Positions 1 through 7,849 of a stretch of DNA of 64,000 nucleotides are shown here, in pieces. The DNA comes from Lachnospiraceae bacterium (GTDB lineage: Bacteria; Bacillota; Clostridia; Lachnospirales; Lachnospiraceae): positions 1-64,000 of the forward strand of contig JAUNGI010000009.1 in NCBI GenBank assembly GCA_030524525.1, in the 5' to 3' direction. Made by a program: the position numbers and the translations under genes. Under the pieces are notes generated by a model that was given only the letters and a program-made list of their open reading frames with translations, ran no database searches and was not told the DNA's origin. The stretch's first letter is position 1. Each line of letters starts with the position of its first letter.

Positions 1-57
1 ATCTCGCACTTTTTTTTCTTGTTCGGGTGTAACACATGTATTGTAAGCCTACACTGC

Positions 58-85
58 ACAAGTTTTCCCGCAGTTGCATAATGTA
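58..85 (+). promoter_or_regulatory. possible sigmaK-type promoter
   Basis: CATAATGTA at 77-85 matches the sigmaK -10 consensus CATAnnnTA, and an AC dinucleotide at 58-59 lies 17 bp upstream, where the short sigmaK -35 is expected. It would drive the SpoIID-like gene starting at 114. The motif is short, so a chance match is possible; no better sigmaA promoter is visible in this gap. Confidence 0.35.
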
Positions 86-113
86 ATAGCAATGAAATAA
101 AAAGAGGCTTCCT

Positions 114-1394
114 ATGGCATTCCCTTTTTCTCAGCTCACGCCGCCCGCAGACTCCGGCGCCGCCCCCACCGGCACGCTGGAAATCAACGTGCTTTCCTCC
201 GCCCAGAACCGTCCCATTGACAACGCCACCATCGACATTTCCTATACCGGCGATCCGGAAGGCATTTTGGAGGAGGTGCATACCGACCGGGAGGGACACG
301 TCACCGTTCCCGACCTGCCCACGCCTCCTTTTGCCTACAGTCAGGAGCCGTTTGCCGAACAGCCCTACTCGGAATATACGCTGAAAATTTCCGCGCCCGG
401 CTACGAACCGATCATTATCAACAGCAGTCAGGTGCTGCCCGACGTGACCGCCATTCAGAACATAACGCTTCTGCCCGCGCCTCCCGGCGATCCCAATACG
501 GCGGAGACCTTCGTCATCCCGGCGAACACACTGTTCGGCGAATTTCCGCCCAAGATCATTGAGAGCGAGGTCAAGCCGATGGCGGAGAGCGGCGAGATCG
601 TTCTGCCGAACGTGGTCATTCCGGAATACATCGTTGTCCACGACGGGCTTCCGCAGGACAGCTCCGCCAACAACTACTATGTCCCGTACCGGGATTATAT
701 CAAAAACGTGGCAAGCAGCGAAATATATGCCACATGGCCGACCCAGACCATCATTGCCAACGTGCTTGCCATCCAGTCCTTTACCCTGAACCGGGTCTAT
801 ACGGAGTGGTACCGCTCCAAGGGCTATAATTTCACGATCACCTCCTCCACGGCGTACGACCACAAGTGGGTGCCGGAGCGCAACATATTCGATACGATCG
901 ACCGGGTCGTGGACGATATTTTCAACTTCTTCCTCTCGCGCCCCAACATCAAGCAGCCGATCCTGACCCAATACTGCGACGGCAAGCGCGTGACCTGTCC
1001 CGGTCTGATGAGCCAATGGGGCTCCAAGACGCTGGGAGACCAAGGGCTTTCGGCGGCGGAGATCCTGCGGAGCTTTTACGGTTCGAGCATTTACATCAAC
1101 GAAACCAACCTCGTCAGCGGCGTTCCGGTCTCGTTTCCGGGAACGACGCTCAGCATCGGTTCTTCCGGCGCCGAGGTGCGGCAGCTTCAGGAGCAGCTTG
1201 CGGAGATCGCGGACGTTTATTACAGCATTCCCAGCCTTGCGATCGACGGCATTTACGGACCGGGAACCGCCGCCTCCGTCACCGCCTTTCAGGAGAAGTT
1301 CGACCTGCCGGTGACCGGTCAGGTGGATCAGGCGACATGGTATAAGATCTCCGCCATTTACGTTGCGGTCACGCGGATCGCGGAATACGTCTGA
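114..1394 (+). CDS. SpoIID-like protein with C-terminal peptidoglycan-binding domain
   Basis: This 426-residue protein has three parts. Residues ~20-120 look like an Ig-like or carboxypeptidase-regulatory beta domain ending in an APGYEP motif. Residues ~185-340 resemble the SpoIID/LytB fold: SSEIYATWP corresponds to the family's EMPSSWP segment with its glutamate, followed by an AIQSFT helix and LMSQWGSKTLGDQGLS. Residues ~345-420 are a PG_binding_1 repeat with IDGIYGPGT and the DLPVTGQVD segment. SpoIID proteins cleave peptidoglycan glycans, so a wall or cortex role is likely; substrate and activity are inferred. No signal peptide is obvious, which suits a protein acting in the mother cell. 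AGAGG precedes the ATG. It converges with the deacetylase, leaving 5 bp between them. Confidence 0.8.
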   Translation: MAFPFSQLTPPADSGAAPTGTLEINVLSSAQNRPIDNATIDISYTGDPEGILEEVHTDREGHVTVPDLPTPPFAYSQEPFAEQPYSEYTLKISAPGYEPIIINSSQVLPDVTAIQNITLLPAPPGDPNTAETFVIPANTLFGEFPPKIIESEVKPMAESGEIVLPNVVIPEYIVVHDGLPQDSSANNYYVPYRDYIKNVASSEIYATWPTQTIIANVLAIQSFTLNRVYTEWYRSKGYNFTITSSTAYDHKWVPERNIFDTIDRVVDDIFNFFLSRPNIKQPILTQYCDGKRVTCPGLMSQWGSKTLGDQGLSAAEILRSFYGSSIYINETNLVSGVPVSFPGTTLSIGSSGAEVRQLQEQLAEIADVYYSIPSLAIDGIYGPGTAASVTAFQEKFDLPVTGQVDQATWYKISAIYVAVTRIAEYV

Positions 1395-1399
1395 ACACT

Positions 1400-2356
1400 C
1401 TACTCCCGGTTTTTCGGAAAGATATATTCCTCGGCGGCGGCAAGGGAAGCAAACCGGTAGCCCTCCTCCGCGATCCGTTCCAAAATGGCGGGCAGGGCTT
1501 CCACGGTCGTGGGGGTCTGGGGCGAATCGTGCAGCAGCACCACCGGCAGACGGTAGCGGAACACGTCCCGAAAGACGTTTTTCTGAATGGAGGCGACGGT
1601 CGGCTTTCCGACCGAATCCTCTCCGCTTACGTTCCAGTCAAAGCAGACGAAGCCCCGCGCGTGCATTTGCCGGATCAGGCTTTTTCCCTGCCCCTTCAGG
1701 TAGGTGCACGCGCTCCCGCCGGGAAAGCGGAACAGCGCCGTTTCAATGCCGAACTCCTCCCGGAGCCGCTTGGCGAGGCTTTCATAGTCCGCCAGAAAGC
1801 TGTCCGCGCTTCGGTACAGCTTCTCGTACGAATGCACGTTGGCATGGATCCCCACCGCGTGCCCCTCGGCAAGGATCTGCTTTACGATCGGCGCGGTCTC
1901 CTCGGTAATGTTCTCCCCGATCAGAAAAAAGGTCGCCTTCGCGTCGTATCGTTTCAAGATTTCCAAGACCTTCAGCGTGTTTTCGCTGGGCCCGTCGTCA
2001 AAGGTCAGGTAACAGACGCGGCTTTCCTGCGGAAGCTCCTCCACCGTCCGCTTGGCGGCATAGAGCGCCGGATAGCTCGTGATCTCCCCCGGCTCCATTT
2101 CGCCGCCGGGATTGTCCGGCTGTTCGCCGGAGGGCTCGTTGTCCTTCACGACCGGCAGTCCCTCCTCCGTATAGCGGGCGTTTTCCACCTTTACCAAAAG
2201 CTCCAGTTCCTGCATATTGTGATACTGCACGACCGGAGCCGCCCCATCCTCCTGCGTCTCCAAATGCACCTCTTGTACAAAAAACCAGGCAGCGACGCCA
2301 ACCAAAAGGAGAAGTCCCCATGGTTGATATCGCTGCCTGAATAATTGAATCTTCAC
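1400..2356 (-). CDS. membrane-anchored polysaccharide deacetylase
   Basis: A NodB-homology (CE4) deacetylase. An N-terminal membrane anchor (LLLLVGVAAWFFV) is followed by an acidic linker and the catalytic domain. TFDDGPS carries the catalytic Asp-Asp pair, HANVHSY supplies the two metal-binding histidines, and RFPGG and LLHDS complete the family motifs. It probably removes acetyl groups from cell-wall or capsular sugars outside the membrane; the substrate is inferred. I chose the GTG at 2356 because AAGGA lies 9 bp upstream and the protein then starts with basic residues before the anchor. In-frame ATG at 2395 and TTG at 2407 lack a well-placed ribosome site. It lies 64 bp downstream of cysK. 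Confidence 0.85.
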   Translation of the reverse strand: MKIQLFRQRYQPWGLLLLVGVAAWFFVQEVHLETQEDGAAPVVQYHNMQELELLVKVENARYTEEGLPVVKDNEPSGEQPDNPGGEMEPGEITSYPALYAAKRTVEELPQESRVCYLTFDDGPSENTLKVLEILKRYDAKATFFLIGENITEETAPIVKQILAEGHAVGIHANVHSYEKLYRSADSFLADYESLAKRLREEFGIETALFRFPGGSACTYLKGQGKSLIRQMHARGFVCFDWNVSGEDSVGKPTVASIQKNVFRDVFRYRLPVVLLHDSPQTPTTVEALPAILERIAEEGYRFASLAAAEEYIFPKNRE

Positions 2357-2420
2357 GCCGATTGTTCCTTGCAGTTTGTACCAAAGTATATGCATGGCGG
2401 AAGCCAAAATGCATTCTTTT

Positions 2421-3359
2421 TCAGGTTTCCTCCGCGTACAGAGGTGTAGAAAGATAGCGCTCCCCGGTATCCGGGAACATTACCACGATCTTTTTGCCCT
2501 GATTTTCCGGGCGCTTCGCGATCTCCACGGCGGCGCAGAGAGCCGCTCCGGAGGAAATCCCCACGAGAATGCCCTCCTTTTTGCCGACCAGCCGCCCGAA
2601 AGCGTATGCGTCGGCGTCGGCGACCCGAATCACCTCGTCAAATACGTCGCGGTGCAGCACGTCCGGTACGAAGCCCGCGCCGATCCCCTGAATCCCGTGC
2701 TTTCCGACCGCGCCGCCCGAAAGCACCGGCGAACCCGCAGGCTCCACCGCCGCGATCCGCACGCCCGGCTTCCGGCTCTTTAGGTACTCGCCGACGCCGG
2801 TGATCGTTCCGCCGGTTCCGACGCCTGCCACAAAATAATCCACTTCGCCGTCGGTATCCTCAAAAATTTCGGGGCCGGTGGTCTCAAAATGCGCCTTCGC
2901 GTTGGCGGGATTCACAAACTGCCCCGGCACAAAGCTGTTCGGGATCTCCGCCGCCAGCTCCTCGGCTTTGGCGATCGCGCCCTTCATTCCCTTTGCGCCC
3001 TCGGTCAGCACAAGCTCCGCGCCGTGCGCCTTCATCAGCAGCCGCCGCTCCATCGACATCGTCTCCGGCATCACGATGATAATGCGGTAGCCTCTCGCCG
3101 CCGCCAGCAGAGACAGCCCGATGCCGGTATTGCCCGAAGTCGGTTCGATAATGACGGAGCCCGGCTTCAGCTTTCCGGATGCCTCCGCCTCGTCCAGCAT
3201 CGCCTTTGCCGCCCGATCCTTGACCGAACCGGCGGGATTGAAATATTCCAGCTTGGCATAAAGCTTTGCCGAAAGCCCCAGACTTTCCTCCACACGGGTC
3301 AGCTCCAGCAGGGGCGTTTTTCCGATGAGCTGTTCCGCAGACGTGTAAATGTTCGCCAT
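2421..3359 (-). CDS. cysK: cysteine synthase A (O-acetylserine sulfhydrylase)
   Basis: A PLP enzyme that converts O-acetylserine and sulfide to cysteine. The 312-residue length is normal. Near the N terminus, [11 protein letters not shown] carries the PLP lysine; [11 protein letters not shown] is the substrate loop; [15 protein letters not shown] binds the PLP phosphate; GISSGAAL is the C-terminal motif. The start at 3359 is fixed by GGGAGGAG just upstream. The reading frame stays open to 3440, but that extension lacks a ribosome site and overlaps the upstream gene. It lies 19 bp behind an Rrf2-type regulator and is very likely co-transcribed with it, the classic arrangement for control of cysteine synthesis. 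Confidence 0.95.
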   Translation of the reverse strand: MANIYTSAEQLIGKTPLLELTRVEESLGLSAKLYAKLEYFNPAGSVKDRAAKAMLDEAEASGKLKPGSVIIEPTSGNTGIGLSLLAAARGYRIIIVMPETMSMERRLLMKAHGAELVLTEGAKGMKGAIAKAEELAAEIPNSFVPGQFVNPANAKAHFETTGPEIFEDTDGEVDYFVAGVGTGGTITGVGEYLKSRKPGVRIAAVEPAGSPVLSGGAVGKHGIQGIGAGFVPDVLHRDVFDEVIRVADADAYAFGRLVGKKEGILVGISSGAALCAAVEIAKRPENQGKKIVVMFPDTGERYLSTPLYAEET

Positions 3360-3378
3360 GTTTCTTTCTCCTCCCAAA

Positions 3379-3807
3379 TTAAATATTCGGCGCCTCGGCT
3401 CCGTCGTCCCGAAGCAGGTCGGCGAGCGTAATGCCCGCAAAATACCCGCGAACCAGCCGGTGCAGCTCCGTCCACATGCCGAGCGTTCTGCATTCCGCCG
3501 CCCGTTTGCACAGATTGTTCTCGCCCTCCAAACAGGAGACCGGAGCCAAAGCGCCTTCGGTCACGCGGAGAATGTCCCAAACCGTGTAATCGGACGCCGG
3601 ACGATTCAGCCGGTAGCCGCCGCCTTTTCCCCGCAGGGCGCTGACAAGCCCGCTTTTGCTGAGCAGAGAGACGATGCTCTCCAAATATTTTTCCGAGATC
3701 TCCTGCCGCTTCGCAATATCCATCAACGGGATATACGCGCCGGTATCGTGCTCCGCCATGTCGATCATGACCCGCAGGGCATATCTTCCTTTGGTCGATA
3801 CGATCAT
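3379..3807 (-). CDS. Rrf2 family transcriptional regulator, CymR/IscR-like
   Basis: A 142-residue Rrf2 protein. The N terminus, with [13 protein letters not shown], the winged-helix segment [18 protein letters not shown] and the [11 protein letters not shown] wing, is diagnostic of the family. Three cysteines ([10 protein letters not shown], then EC) are spaced C-x7-C-x5-C where IscR and NsrR bind an Fe-S cluster, so it may sense cluster status; CymR-type relatives instead act with CysK. It sits directly upstream of cysK, which favours a role in sulfur or Fe-S control. Its promoter overlaps a perfect palindrome (separate entry), so it probably represses itself and cysK. Confidence 0.9.
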   Translation of the reverse strand: MIVSTKGRYALRVMIDMAEHDTGAYIPLMDIAKRQEISEKYLESIVSLLSKSGLVSALRGKGGGYRLNRPASDYTVWDILRVTEGALAPVSCLEGENNLCKRAAECRTLGMWTELHRLVRGYFAGITLADLLRDDGAEAPNI

Positions 3808-3860
3808 CTTCCACTCCCTTCCGAAGCGTTCCTTCCGCTTCCCTTTCGGTGTTTACCTAC

Positions 3861-3895
3861 TAACCTAGTATATTACAAGGTTACTCTTTCTGCAA
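3861..3895 (-). promoter_or_regulatory. promoter and palindromic operator of the Rrf2-cysK operon
   Basis: On the minus strand, -35 TTGCAG (3890-3895) and -10 TATACT (3867-3872) are 17 bp apart. TAACCT (3861-3866) and AGGTTA (3878-3883) form a perfect inverted repeat that covers the -10 and part of the spacer. The position suits a repressor site for the Rrf2 protein encoded next door; that assignment is inferred. Confidence 0.7.
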
Positions 3896-3931
3896 GAGGT
3901 TTTTTCCACTTTTTCCAATCTTTTTTTGGAG

Positions 3932-3960
3932 TTGTCAGCCGGCTGCTTTCATGCTACAAT
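3932..3960 (+). promoter_or_regulatory. sigmaA promoter of mnmA
   Basis: TTGTCA (3932-3937) and TACAAT (3955-3960) are separated by 17 bp and point toward mnmA, which starts 52 bp after the -10. The site is divergent from the Rrf2-cysK promoter about 40 bp away. Confidence 0.7.
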
Positions 3961-4012
3961 CAAATGCAAAAAAGCAGGCGAAGGCGCAGGAGCCTGCGGA
4001 ACGGAGGGCGCG

Positions 4013-5080
4013 ATGAAAGAACAGGTGCTGATCGCCATGAGCGGCGGAGTAGATTCGAGCGTTGCCGCATATTTGATGAAGGAGCAGGGCTTTGACTGTA
4101 TCGGCGCTACGATGCTGCTGCACCAAAACGCTCCGGCGGCGGACGGCGCAGACGCGGACCGCGCCCTTCCCTCCGACGCCGAGGACGCGAGAGCCGTTGC
4201 CGAGCGCCTCTCCATGCCGTTTTATTGCTTCGATCTCTCCGAGGAATTCCGCCGCGAGGTCATCGACCGGTTTATCCGCACCTACGAGCAGGGCGGCACG
4301 CCGAACCCTTGCGTGATCTGCAACCGCTATCTGAAATTCGGCGCGCTGTTAAGGGAGGCCGAGCGGCTCTCCTGCGGCGCCATAGCGACCGGACACTACG
4401 CGCGGATCGTTCCGGAAAACGGCCGCTGGCTTTTGAAAAAAGCTCTGAACCCGGCAAAGGATCAGAGCTATGTTCTTTATTCGCTCACGCAGCGTCAGCT
4501 TGCGCATACGCGCCTCCCTCTCGGCGAGCTGACCAAGGAGCGCGTCCGTGAGATCGCCCTTGCGCAGGGCTTTCTCAACGCCCGCAAGCAGGACAGTCAG
4601 GATATCTGCTTTGTCCCGGACGGGGACTATGCCGCCGTCATCCGCCGTTTTTCCGGAAAAGACTACCCTTCCGGAGATTTTGTTGACGCCGAGGGCAGGG
4701 TTCTGGGAAGACACAAGGGCATTATCCACTACACCGTGGGCCAGCGGAAGGGGCTTGGTCTGGCGCTTTCCGAGCCGCACTATGTATGCCGCAAGGACGC
4801 CGCGGAAAACCGCGTCGTTCTGGGCAGAAACGCGGACCTGTTTTCGCGCGTCCTCGACGCCGAGGACGTAAACTGGATCGTCTGGGACACGCCCCCGGCG
4901 CGGTTCCGGGCAAAGGCGCGCATCCGCTACCAGCAGACCGAGCAGTGGGCGACGGTCTTCCCCGACGGAAACGACCGGTTCCGTCTCGAATTCGACGAGC
5001 CCCAGCGGGCGATCGCCGCCGGGCAGTCGGTGGTTTTGTACGACGGGGATACGGTGGTCGGCGGGGGGATCATTGGCTGA
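4013..5080 (+). CDS. mnmA: tRNA-specific 2-thiouridylase MnmA
   Basis: MnmA puts the 2-thio group on U34 of tRNAs for Lys, Glu and Gln, activating the base with ATP and taking sulfur from a persulfide relay. The 355-residue protein has the PP-loop SGGVDSS near the start, the catalytic cysteine in NPCVICNRYLKFG, the second cysteine in SQDICFVPDGDY, and the HYTVGQRKGLG segment that leads to the C-terminal beta domain. The start at 4013 follows GGAGG; an open frame back to 3926 overlaps the promoter. Its position beside an Rrf2-cysK pair fits a shared theme of sulfur supply. Confidence 0.96.
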   Translation: MKEQVLIAMSGGVDSSVAAYLMKEQGFDCIGATMLLHQNAPAADGADADRALPSDAEDARAVAERLSMPFYCFDLSEEFRREVIDRFIRTYEQGGTPNPCVICNRYLKFGALLREAERLSCGAIATGHYARIVPENGRWLLKKALNPAKDQSYVLYSLTQRQLAHTRLPLGELTKERVREIALAQGFLNARKQDSQDICFVPDGDYAAVIRRFSGKDYPSGDFVDAEGRVLGRHKGIIHYTVGQRKGLGLALSEPHYVCRKDAAENRVVLGRNADLFSRVLDAEDVNWIVWDTPPARFRAKARIRYQQTEQWATVFPDGNDRFRLEFDEPQRAIAAGQSVVLYDGDTVVGGGIIG

Positions 5081-5137
5081 CCCTCCCAGAACAAAGAATC
5101 CCGCTTTGCAAGATTCCAATTTCATCCGAACCGGATC

Positions 5138-6208
5138 TTACTTTACCTCTACCGTCCAGTCCATATCGTCTTCCAGCTTCCCGAGCTGAATTCCGGTGAT
5201 CGTGTCGTACAGCTTCTGGCTGACCGGCCCGATACTGCCGTCGCCGATCCGGAACACCTCGTCCACATAGCGCAGATGGCTGACCGGAGAAATCACGGCT
5301 GCCGTACCGGAGCCGAAGCACTCCTCCAAAGCGCCGGTTCTTCCGGCTTCCGCAAGCTCATCCACGGAGATCCTCCGCTCTTCTACCGGGAGCCCCCACT
5401 TTTTGCAGAGCTGGATAACCGAATTCCGGGTCACGCCGGGAAGAATCGAACCGTTGAGCATCGGGGTCACGATCGTGCCGTTGATCTTGAAAAAGATGTT
5501 CATGGCGCCGACCTCCTCGATATACTTCCGCTGCTGACCGTCGAGCCAAAGAACCTGCGAATAGCCCTCGTCATGCGCTTTCATCTGCGCCGCCATCGAA
5601 GCGACGTAATTGCCGCCGGTCTTGGCTTCGCCGATGCCGCCCTTTACGGCTCTGACATAATCGTCCTCGATCCAGATCTTGACCGGATTCAGCCCCTCTG
5701 CATAATAAGGGCCCACCGGCGAAAGGATGACGATAAACAAATATGTGTCCGAAGGACGCACGCCAAGGAACGGGTCCGTTGCGATAATAAACGGACGAAT
5801 GTACAGAGAGGTTCCCGGCTTCGTCGGGATCCACTTCTCGTCAACCTTTACAAGCGCCTTGCAGGCGTCAACGAAATCCTCCTCCGGGATCTCCGGAATG
5901 CACAGGCGGCGGTTGGAGTTGTTTGCGCGCTCCGCATTCTTGAAGGGGCGGAACAAAAGCACGCGGTCGTCCTCGGTACGATATGCCTTCATGCCCTCGA
6001 ACATTTCCTGACCGTAGTGGAATACCATTGCGGAGGGTTCCAGACTGATGGGCGCATAGGGTACGATCCGCGCGTCGTGCCAGCCCTTGCCGGTCTCGTA
6101 ATTCATAACGAACATGTGATCGGTAAAAATAGTTCCGAAGCGCAGCGGGTCGTCCTCGGCCGGCAGCGTTTTCGGATCGGTGGTTAATTCATACTTGATG
6201 TTCAGCAT
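5138..6208 (-). CDS. ilvE: branched-chain amino acid aminotransferase
   Basis: A fold-type IV PLP aminotransferase that interconverts Leu, Ile and Val with their 2-oxo acids using 2-oxoglutarate. The 356-residue length is typical of the type II form. KTGGNYVASM carries the PLP lysine; EEVGAMNIFF and LPGVTRNSVIQL are family motifs, and the early YGQEMFEGMKAY segment is also diagnostic. The start at 6208 follows GGAG; an ATG four codons upstream has no ribosome site of its own. It ends 57 bp from convergent mnmA. A leader of about 165 nt with three strong hairpins separates the gene from its promoter, which suggests control at the RNA level. Confidence 0.95.
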   Translation of the reverse strand: MLNIKYELTTDPKTLPAEDDPLRFGTIFTDHMFVMNYETGKGWHDARIVPYAPISLEPSAMVFHYGQEMFEGMKAYRTEDDRVLLFRPFKNAERANNSNRRLCIPEIPEEDFVDACKALVKVDEKWIPTKPGTSLYIRPFIIATDPFLGVRPSDTYLFIVILSPVGPYYAEGLNPVKIWIEDDYVRAVKGGIGEAKTGGNYVASMAAQMKAHDEGYSQVLWLDGQQRKYIEEVGAMNIFFKINGTIVTPMLNGSILPGVTRNSVIQLCKKWGLPVEERRISVDELAEAGRTGALEECFGSGTAAVISPVSHLRYVDEVFRIGDGSIGPVSQKLYDTITGIQLGKLEDDMDWTVEVK

Positions 6209-6242
6209 AATAATCTCCATTCCGGAGCATTTGCGACGGGGC

Positions 6243-6350
6243 GAAGAAAAATCCGCGCAGGCGTTTTTTCTTCTGCCATCAAAGCTATTTGTGATGCTCC
6301 GGCACAAATAGCCGATTGAAAAATCAGCACATCGGTGTGATTTTTCAATC
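6243..6350 (-). promoter_or_regulatory. structured 5' leader of ilvE (three hairpins)
   Basis: Three inverted repeats lie in the untranslated leader: 13-bp arms at 6314-6326/6338-6350 with an 11-nt loop, 10-bp arms at 6284-6293/6303-6312 with a 9-nt loop, and 9-bp arms at 6243-6251/6265-6273. All arms are perfect. No T-box sequence (TGGNACCGCG) is present, so this is not an ordinary T-box. It may be an attenuator or an unrecognised riboswitch; function is inferred only from structure and position. Confidence 0.55.
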
Positions 6351-6381
6351 TACACTCCTTATCCTTCCAAAACTTGTACCT

Positions 6382-6410
6382 ATCATAGTCTCATTTTCCC
6401 GGAATTGCAA
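6382..6410 (-). promoter_or_regulatory. sigmaA promoter of ilvE
   Basis: On the minus strand, -35 TTGCAA (6405-6410) and -10 TATGAT (6382-6387) are 17 bp apart. Transcription would start near 6375, leaving a leader of about 165 nt before the ilvE start. Confidence 0.7.
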
Positions 6411-6431
6411 TCCCTGTTTCTGTTTTTTTCC

Positions 6432-6938
6432 TCAGTTCTTCGCCGCCTCCGGGCGCTTTTCGTAGCGTGTAAAGCAGTATTCGATATCGTAATACGTCTG
6501 CTCCTCCGACTCACTCACAAGCTCCCACTCCGGCAGCTTGTCCAAATTCGGGAAAAACGTGTCCGCCTCGTAGGTCATGTTGATCTTCGTTACATACGCC
6601 ACGTCGCAGTACGGCAGAAACTGCTCGTAAATGCTGGCGCCGCCGATAATATACACATCCTCCGTCCGGCAGTTCAGAACCTGCTGCGCCGCCTCCTCCA
6701 CGCTATGTACGACGATCGCATCCGGCACCTGATAGGAGGGATCGCGCGTCACCACAATATTCGTGCGGTTTTTGAGCGGCTTTCCGCCGGGAAAGCTTTC
6801 CAGCGTATTGCGTCCCATCACGACGACCTTGCCCACGGTCTGATCGCGGAAAAACCGCATGTCCGCGGGAATGCTGACAAGAAGCTGATTTTTCCTTCCG
6901 ATCCCCCAGTTTTTATCTGCTGCAACAATACAATTCAT
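6432..6938 (-). CDS. folA: dihydrofolate reductase
   Basis: DHFR reduces dihydrofolate to tetrahydrofolate with NADPH and so regenerates the cofactor oxidised by the adjacent thymidylate synthase. The 168-residue length is normal. MNCIVAADKNWGIGRKNQLL covers the first strand and Met20-loop region, VVMGRNTLESFPGGKPL is the NADPH-binding segment, and VYIIGGASIYEQFL carries the conserved GG. GGAGG precedes the ATG. It starts 19 bp after thyA, so the two are translated from one message as the last genes of the lipoprotein-hflX-thyA-folA run. Confidence 0.96.
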   Translation of the reverse strand: MNCIVAADKNWGIGRKNQLLVSIPADMRFFRDQTVGKVVVMGRNTLESFPGGKPLKNRTNIVVTRDPSYQVPDAIVVHSVEEAAQQVLNCRTEDVYIIGGASIYEQFLPYCDVAYVTKINMTYEADTFFPNLDKLPEWELVSESEEQTYYDIEYCFTRYEKRPEAAKN

Positions 6939-6957
6939 ATGAGTCCTCCCATTCCAT

Positions 6958-7806
6958 TCAGACGGCTACCGGTATTTTCCCCAGCGGCTCGCCGTACTCG
7001 TAATCGTCGAGCCGAACGTCGTCCTTGGTAAAGCGGTAAAAATCTTTGATCTCCGGATTGAGCCGGAACTTCGGCGCGGGGAACGTGGGGCGGGAGATCA
7101 GCTCCTCGATCATCGGAACGTGACGGTCGTAAATGTGCGCGTCCGCGATCACATGCACGAATTCGCCGACCTGCATATCGCAGACCTGCGCCAGCATATG
7201 CGTCAGCACCGCATACTGGCACACGTTCCAGCTGTTGGCGGCAAGCACGTCGTTGGAGCGCTGGTTGAGGATCGAATTCAGCACCAGCTTTCCGCCGTCC
7301 TTCGGCTTTGTCACATTGAAGGTCATGCTGTAGGCGCACGGATATAAATTCATCTCGTGCAGATCCTGATGCACATACAGATTCGTTAGGATCCGACGGC
7401 TGTACGGATTGTGCTTCAGATCGTAGATCACCCGATCGACCTGATCGAACATCCCCTCCCGGTACGCGTGCTTCACGCCCATCTGGTAGCCGTACGCCTT
7501 TCCGATGGAGCCGTCCTCGTCCGCCCACGCGTCCCAAATGTGTCCGTCAAAATCGTTCACGTTGTTGGACTTCTTCTGCCAGATCCAAAGCAGCTCGTCG
7601 GTACACGACTTGATCGGCGTTTTCCGGATCGTAAGCGCGGGAAATTCCTTGCTCAGGTCGTACCGGTTCACCACGCCGAAGCGCTTGATCGTATACGCCG
7701 GCGTTCCGTCCTCCCAATGCGGGCGCACCTTCTCTCCCTCCGTACTCGTTCCGTTCCGCAGGATATCCTTGCACATGGCAATAAAAACCTGATCGGCATA
7801 ACTCAT
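6958..7806 (-). CDS. thyA: thymidylate synthase (ThyA type, divergent active-site motif)
   Basis: Makes dTMP from dUMP with methylenetetrahydrofolate. The 282-residue protein keeps the ThyA layout: RRILTNLYVHQDLHEMNLYPC holds the presumed catalytic cysteine, then LNQRSNDVLAANSWNVCQYAVL and DAHIYDRHVPMIEEL. The usual LPPCH and LGxPFN motifs are replaced by LYPCA and AANSWN, a marked divergence. The start at 7806 follows GGAGG; the frame is open to 7965 but that stretch overlaps hflX. It lies 43 bp downstream of hflX and 19 bp upstream of folA, its metabolic partner. Confidence 0.9.
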   Translation of the reverse strand: MSYADQVFIAMCKDILRNGTSTEGEKVRPHWEDGTPAYTIKRFGVVNRYDLSKEFPALTIRKTPIKSCTDELLWIWQKKSNNVNDFDGHIWDAWADEDGSIGKAYGYQMGVKHAYREGMFDQVDRVIYDLKHNPYSRRILTNLYVHQDLHEMNLYPCAYSMTFNVTKPKDGGKLVLNSILNQRSNDVLAANSWNVCQYAVLTHMLAQVCDMQVGEFVHVIADAHIYDRHVPMIEELISRPTFPAPKFRLNPEIKDFYRFTKDDVRLDDYEYGEPLGKIPVAV

Positions 7807-7849
7807 CTTCGTTTCCTCCGTAATCCTGTGACTTCTCCGGGGCGCGTTC

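Noticed and set aside
6209..6410. T-box upstream of ilvE
   Set aside because: The conserved TGGNACCGCG and Stem I elements are absent, although they are clear in the valS leader.
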